DNA from: Daphnia carinata
Taxonomy: Eukaryota > Arthropoda > Branchiopoda > Diplostraca > Daphniidae
DNA length: 64,000 nt
Direction of reading: 5' to 3'
Assembly (NCBI RefSeq): GCF_022539665.2
Contig: NC_081337.1
Span: forward strand, 4,626,679 to 4,690,678
Under the pieces are notes generated by a model, which ran no database searches, was not told the DNA's origin, and saw only the letters and a program-made list of their open reading frames with translations. Shown piece after piece: positions 58,001-64,000 of this stretch (its first letter is position 1; every line of letters begins with the position of its first letter). A program made the position numbers and the translations under genes.

Positions 58001-60400
58001 TTAAAGGGCTGCATCGCTACACTTTTTGAACAGTTCGCGAATTCTTTTGACACACAGCTTTGATCCTTCCTTGGCTTCACGGCTGAGCTAAAAAAATTAA
58101 AGGAAAACATTTTCAAAAAAAGTCAAACTGTTAAAATTTAATTTCATACCAAAGCGAAATTGAGAAACCCGTGTGGTAACCCTGGAAGGATATCGAGGCG
58201 AATATCACAACCTAAACGACGACACCTTTTTGCAAACTCGACAGAATCATCCAGACAAGGATCGAGCTCGATCGACTAAAGAAAATGTCTAGTAAGTTAA
58301 GTATTTTTTTAAATCATAATTCTGTTTAAAGTTTATGTGGAAAACTCACAAGAAGACTTATAGGCGGAAGTTTCTTCAGGGCACTGTCTGACGCCAAAAA
58401 TGGAGACATCAGTGGAGTGCTAGAGACGCGAAACATGTCCAACTCGTCTACAGGGCTATGCGCCTTCAGTCGATCCAGCAGTTCAGGTTCTGTGTGCAAA
58501 CAATGTTATTTAGAAATGCAAGGTAAACCAATTTTTAAAAAAAATTTAGATATCTATATACCAAGAACAGTATTATGTTTAGCAGGGTGTTCACTTGCGT
58601 CCTGCGACGATGAGCACGAATCGGCTTTCTTTACAATTTCCTTGACTTTGCCGTCAGTTTCGGTGTACCTACCGCTGGACTGAGTCAGCATATCGGGTTG
58701 GCCAGCATAAGCTGTAATTTTTGATTTTTAAAAATTGCGGTTAAATTGTTAAGAACAAAATGCTTCTTTAAAATTTACCGCTGAGGCATCGCATCATGAA
58801 TCCAAAAGGCAATAACGGATCCAACAGGCAGAGAAGCCGAGACGGCGAAGGTTCAAACTGAACCAGCAATGGAACATATGCCAAAAAAGATACCGTCAGG
58901 AAGACGTAAGTTCATATCCGAAACCCACAATGTCACACCTAGCATTAAATTAGCACCAGCTGAATCGCCTAAGGTTGAAAAATAAGTCAGAACATCAAAC
59001 TTTTGAATTGAATGATGCACCAACAGACAATTTACCAGCGAATATGATCTTTTTAGCTGTTGTTCCCGCTATGCTTGGGTTACGTTGTATCCACGCATAA
59101 ACAAAGAGTATTTCTTGCAACTGACGAGGGAAAGCGTATTCCGGTGCTAGAGAGTAGTCAATCGAAAGAATGGGTATATCCAAGGCAACCGCCCAATGAC
59201 GTAGGTACTAAACAGACACAGAAGAAATGCATTAAGTAATACAAGCGAGATTTAATTTAAAAAATAAAATAAAAAACTTACTGTTTCATGCGACTGTGAG
59301 CTCTGCGCAACAAATCCTCCTCCATGGCAATGGATGACTAAGCTGTCAGAGACAGTCGCTTCAGAGTAATCGTTTTGCCCCGGCATTCCAGGTCGGCCTT
59401 TTGCACTCAGTAAACGAACTTGTATAGGTGCTGTTGGTCCGTGGGCGCTGGGGACAGGTATATTAACAGGTTTGTATTTCATGGAGTCGATCTGGAGTGG
59501 CTCAGGTGGGATGAGAATGAGTTGGTTAACCCTGATTGCAGGGCACATACGGTCAGGTACTTTTTTCATTAGATCCGATTCAGCTAGAAACCAAAAGGAC
59601 TTGCAAAAGTCCACGGTTGCATACTGGGATGCGTGGACTATCCGTCTTGCACGATGTTCGGCATCAAGAGTATACTGCGTGCTCATGAAAAGGCTTTTGG
59701 CTACACGCCAGAGATGAGGAGACGTGCTAAAGTAATAATCACTGTAGCCTGCCATGATTGTCAACAGACCCTTCAGAACACTCTCTATGGAGTTGCAGTA
59801 TTGGAAAGCTGCATGACGGCCATAAAAACTGTATGATTCAATGGTTCTGGCTTTATCGAGTAACTCTTGCGAAGAGTGTGTTTCAGATGGAAACAGGGAA
59901 CGAACATGGTCCTTCTCATTCCATTCCAACAAAGTGTTGAGGTGCTCGAGAAAAGTGTTCAAGGACACTAGCATTTCATTCCACGACTTGAGATCTTGAA
60001 TATAAGAATATTTGTACAGGTTGAATACAGCTTGCGATCTCTGACTTTTAACCAGATCACACAGAGATGAACATCGTTTGAATAAAGCATTAAATATGAT
60101 TACAAAGCTCCTATATCCATTTCCTGGAGTTTCTGTATCTAGATCAAATTTCGGAGCTTCTCGTGTAATTTTGTCCAGCAACGGAGTGACTTCCTGGCAT
60201 TGTTCTGCTAGCTGTTGAAAACCAACACACAGTGCTTTTCCAGACTTGCTAGTGTCCTTCAAAAAGTAGTCGGCATTTTCCACTGCTAATGTAATAACTT
60301 GTTGACTCATTTGCGACTTTCTTTTTTGTGACAGCGTAAAACCACGACTTAGTGGCGAGTAAAGCTGCCGACAGACTGTTCTTCCGATAAGAAACTGCAT
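58001..60400 (-). CDS. LIPE: Hormone-sensitive lipase (HSL), seven exons
   Basis: HSL hydrolyses stored acylglycerols and sterol esters at lipid droplets. Exons inferred from consensus GT-AG sites (minus strand): 60400-59282, 59207-59036, 58968-58779, 58711-58562, 58489-58350, 58275-58150, 58087-58001, about 660 residues. Exon 1 holds the HSL N-terminal domain and the oxyanion motif HCHGGGFVAQSSQSHE. The exon 2/3 junction forms the nucleophile motif GDSAG. Exon 6 holds the catalytic Asp context LDPCLDDS and the His context LPHGFLN. Introns are 62-74 bp. Exon 3 contains one extra base, most likely in a run of six A on the plus strand (58883-58888): frames before and after are intact and exon phases balance only if one base is removed. 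This suggests a homopolymer error or a recent disabling indel. The start is the first ATG of the open frame; MSQQVI at residue ~31 is an alternative. Divergent from CEBPZ. Confidence 0.93.
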
Positions 60401-61232
60401 CTAGGGCAAACAGATAAGTAACAAGAAAGGAAACGGGAAATCAAGAAAAGTTCAACTTAAATAGTTTTGTACAGTGATATAGAAGGCGTACAGCTGACGA
60501 TTACATGAACCAATTCTTGTACCCTGATAATAATGAAGAGATGAATTTCATTTCGTTCCAAATTTTTTTTAATGTTTGTCCCTAAAGAAATGTCAAAATA
60601 GGCGGGTGTGCCTAAAACGCGAAAAGGAAATGCGAAAAGTTATTCGACTAAAACGCGAAACTCAATGCGGAACGGACCTCCGAAAGCAGGCTACAAATTG
60701 ATGCTAAAATTTGAAACTGTTTTATGAAACGATTTGGAGAGTCATTTCCACTTGGGTGACTTAAAGTTGAAGGAATTTTCATATCTTTTATCATTTTGAT
60801 CTATTAAAAATTAATGAGAATAGTGATAAACTGGTTCACAGATCCGAATTTTCATATTAATCTTTCCCCTACTTTCGAGGGTTTCTTTTTCCGAAAAAGG
60901 TTTTGCAGTTTAGCATCTTTTGCGAAGAGGGTTCCGCGTCTAAACCGCGGAAACAGAATGTTTGGTACCGCACTGAGTTTCGCATTTTTAGTCGAAAAAC
61001 GTTCCGCGTTCCACTGGAAATGATGTTGCCAGATTATAATGATCAACATCATTTTTAAGCTAAATACAAAAACTATTAATATAAATATTCTCAAGTTTAT
61101 TGGAACATAATTGTCTAAAGCTTTCCGTACATAGAATACAAATGCAAATACTTCGCAATTTTGGCAAACCCGGCAATCACAAAGCAGACGTCGGCGCATC
61201 AGTTTAAGCAATTGACAACACGTGTTTAATTC
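60401..61232. promoter_or_regulatory. Divergent intergenic region between LIPE and CEBPZ
   Basis: The two start codons are 832 bp apart and face away from each other, so this interval must contain both promoters. It is partly occupied by a MITE-like inverted repeat (60626-61014). No TATA box or initiator could be assigned confidently. Confidence 0.6.
60626..61014. mobile_element. MITE-like inverted repeat in the LIPE/CEBPZ intergenic region
   Basis: 60626-60673 is inverted at 60965-61014: CGACTAAAACGCGAAACTCA on the left corresponds to TGAGTTTCGCATTTTTAGTC on the right, at roughly 85 percent over ~50 bp. The interior has further AAACGCGAA/TTCGCGT-type repeats. No transposase ORF; target-site duplications were not resolved. 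Confidence 0.5.
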
Positions 61233-64000
61233 ATGTCGAAACAAAGAATGAAGAAACGACAATTAAAAGCTCCTGTCGAAGGGGAAAACGAGAAAATTTT
61301 GGGTGACAATGACACAGCGGAGGTATCTTCAAATTTTTCTCGTCTTAATAAGATACGTCAGCAGTGCTTAAGTTACTGTGTTGTTTGTAGATCCAAGATT
61401 TCATAAGGCAGTTAGGGCTGGACAGCATCGATCCGAACACTTTGGAAATTCCGGAAAACCTAAAAGAAAAAAGGACGAAATCGAAAAAAATTCCAAATTT
61501 AAAATTGACAGAAGTGCCTGGTACAAATTTGGAAAATATTTCCAACCGAAAACCTGTTAAAACTAAGTATCAGGAATTCAAGCAAAACAAGTTTGAAAAT
61601 AGAAAGGCTGCAGTCGAAGAGGCATCTAACAGCACCAGTACTTTGAAGCAACCTGTGCAAAACAAAAAAATAATATTTGACAATTCACAATTGGGCAAAA
61701 CCTCTTCAAAAAATGAAGTTCCAATCATACCCCCAGTTGGAGTATCACATAATCATAACAAGAAAATTGTTTTTGATGAAGATTATATATCTAAGTCTTC
61801 TGGAGGCAAATTGGAAGAAAAAACACCAGAGAGTGACAATGCATGGTATCATTTACTTATTAAACCAGATGTTCCCTGGTATCAGCAGGATAAACCATTG
61901 AAAGCTGTTCGTGAAGTTTCCCCAGAAGAAGTAAACAAATGTGAGGAAGAAGGCAAGAGATATTTAGAAGAAGATGCCGTCAACTACCAGAAAGGTGATA
62001 CCCTCCTCCTCCCCTCAAAATAAAAAGAAAAAGAATGATTCAACACTATTTTTATTGTACCTAACCAATAGTTATTTTCTTTAACAGTTCGTGCAGTGGG
62101 ATCAGATAGGTCGGAAACCAAATGGATTCAAACGGTATTAAAGTCAGGAGCCTTTGCGGACAAAATTGCCGCCCACACGTTATTACTTCAAGAATCCCCT
62201 GTCCATAACTTACCTTCGCTTAAATTTCTCATTTCTCTCTTGGATGTCAAGGGAAGAAGAGAATGCATGGCCTCATTAGATGCCTTGATACGACTATTCA
62301 CAGAAGGAAGAGTTCTCAATCCGAACGCCAAACTTTTTCTCATGAACAAGAAGCCTATCAGTGCCCTCTCGACGGTGACGCCGCGTGAACGCAAAGAGCT
62401 ATTAGCGCTATGGTCTTTTGAGCATCAATTGAAAGACTACTACAACCAGTTCTTCATAGCTTTGGATGGGCTATTGAAAGATGCTGTTGATACCACGCGT
62501 CGTAAAGGCATAGCAGCAATTGCTACTCTTTTGGCCTATAGCCCTGAACAAGAGCAAGGTCTTTTGTCTAGACTTGTCAACAAAGTGGGTGATCCTACTC
62601 GAGCAGTAGCAACTTCCACGGTCGGACAATTGGAACGGTTACTTCAGCAACATCCTCAGATGAAGTTGGTCGTCGTGGCCGAAGTTGAACGCCTGCTTTA
62701 TCGTTCTAATATTAATACGAAAGCACAATATTATGCCTTGTGCTTCCTTTCGCAAATACTTCTGGATTCGGATGATGTTCCCCTAGCAACCAAACTCATT
62801 ATCATTTATGTTACGTTCTTCAAAGCGTGCGTGAAAAAGGTTGGAGCTTATTCTCGAATTATTGCTTCTTAACATTTCAAACGTTTATGTATTTTCAATC
62901 CAGGGTGAAGTTGATTCTAAACTTATGGCAGCCCTTTTGACTGGTCTAAAGAGAGCCTATCCTTATTCAAAAACTGTCACTATCTCTGGTGGACCGCTTG
63001 ATGGTCACGTCGATACCCTGTTTAAGCTGGTCCATATGGTTCGATTCTCTTTAGCGACGCAAGTTCTTTGCATTCTCGATCAAATTGTTGACATCGACAA
63101 GAGCAATTCCGACAGGTACGTTATTGCTGCGTGGATTTCCCACTGCTTAATTCTAACAAATAACGTTCTAAATGGCATTCCAGATTTTATTCCGTTTTAT
63201 TCCGAAAACTTTTTGATCCTGACGTGGGACTTACAACAAAACAGTCCATGTTCTTGAACTTGCTTTACCGTGCTTTGAAGCGAGACGAATCGCTCCCTCG
63301 CCTGCGAACATTTGTCAAAAGAATTTTGCAAGTTTGCCTTGCATGCCCGCCTCAGTTGGCCTGCGCTCTTCTTTATCTTGTGTCAGAATTGATCAAGTCC
63401 CGTCCACAGTTGCAGAATTTCCCAAAAGACGTCATAACAAAAGAATACGTGGAGGAAGACGATGACGACGAGGAGCATTACAAAGACGTTGATAACGATG
63501 ACGAAGAAGAAGATGCGGCAAAAAAAGATGGAACGGGAAACGAAGAAAAGACTGTAACATCCACATGGGTTCACCGAAAAGGTTCTCAGTCGAAACTGAA
63601 GCCTAAATCAGCATATGATCCTTTTGCCCGCAATCCAATGTATGCACGAGCTGAGATGTCCGGCGGGATGTGGGAAATCAATTTGTTGACCAATCACTTT
63701 CATCCATCAGTAAGTTTTTACATCTATCGGTTTTTCCCCTAAAAAAAAACATTTGAAATGACTTGTTTTATCGCCCTTATTAGGTTGCATTGTTTGCCAA
63801 GACGATTGTCGAAGGTACGCCAATTGAGTATACAGGCGACCCTTTGCAGGACTTTACTTTACCCCGGTTCTTGGATCGTTTCGTCTTTAGGAACCCCAAA
63901 CTAATTTCAGCTGCCCAGGCCAAATTACCTGCCCAACGGTAAAATGCTTTCCAAGTTTTTCGTCTATTCCTCTGTTATATTTTTGTATTTGTAGACGCGT
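61233..64000 (+). CDS. CEBPZ: CEBPZ (NOC1/MAK21), ribosome-biogenesis factor, 5' part
   Basis: NOC1/MAK21 family proteins act in nucleolar assembly of the large ribosomal subunit. Exons inferred from GT-AG sites: 61233-61322, 61391-61994, 62088-62839, 62904-63115, 63184-63709, 63784-63938 and 63995 onward past the window, about 780 codons visible. The start [10 protein letters not shown] gives a basic leader. A Lys-rich variable N-terminus is followed by the HEAT-like conserved region ([39 protein letters not shown]), then the CBF/Mak21 domain (AMFLNL-type [28 protein letters not shown]), an acidic stretch near 63450-63530, and [20 protein letters not shown]. Phases agree across all junctions. 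No stop or frameshift was seen. Confidence 0.95.

Noticed and set aside
60852-61262. 136-codon ORF antisense to the CEBPZ start
   Set aside because: It overlaps the MITE-like repeat and CEBPZ exon 1 on the opposite strand, without a domain.

Overview
The window looks like one scaffold piece of an arthropod nuclear genome, most likely a branchiopod crustacean such as Daphnia. The reasons are the very short GT-AG introns (56-93 bp) in two recognisable animal genes, the gypsy-type LTR elements with envelope-like genes, and the AT-rich spacers. The genus is inferred and was not tested. One 100-N gap (12008-12107) marks a scaffold join.

Layout. (1) 1-8528 is a Ty3/gypsy-class LTR element cut by the window start. 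It carries pol (protease, RT, RNase H, integrase), a small tail-anchored accessory ORF with its own polyadenylation-like tail, a tRNA-derived SINE inserted on the minus strand, an envelope-like glycoprotein and a probable 3' LTR. (2) About 8680-12007 is a second, oppositely oriented LTR-type element. Reading leftward it has an envelope-like C-terminus, a charged ORF, an ankyrin-repeat ORF interrupted by a stop, a polypurine tract and an LTR start. (3) 12108-19270 is a gene-poor stretch with a GC-rich minisatellite, two tRNA-like sequences, a dense run of hairpins, a hairpin MITE and a decayed vasa/DDX3-like DEAD-box pseudogene. (4) 19266-41100 is nested tandem repetition: a 2.45-2.51 kb unit (two copies plus a stub) and a 3.62 kb unit (four copies plus a fifth that decays). 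Both contain blocks of the same ~180-bp satellite. (5) 41101-56979 is a giant palindrome with two ~7.48 kb near-identical inverted arms around a 0.9 kb spacer. Each arm carries an HP1-like chromodomain pseudogene, a ~135-bp tandem array of exon-like modules, a PSMD12 (26S proteasome Rpn5) pseudogene and several tRNA-like sequences. The spacer holds about 290 bp of a 7-bp GGGATAT repeat, a regular G-quadruplex pattern. (6) 56980-57740 returns to diverged satellite and unit-B debris. (7) 58001-64000 is ordinary euchromatin: hormone-sensitive lipase (LIPE, minus strand, seven exons, one apparent homopolymer frameshift) diverging from CEBPZ/NOC1/MAK21 (plus strand, runs off the window), with a MITE-like inverted repeat between them.

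The most interesting part is the palindrome. A transcript through it would fold into a ~7.5 kb hairpin whose stem contains sequence related to a heterochromatin protein, a proteasome subunit and an exon-like array. It lies next to satellite arrays and a vasa-like pseudogene. That arrangement is what a hairpin-RNA/endo-siRNA or piRNA source locus would look like. This is a hypothesis; the sequence alone shows structure, not expression.
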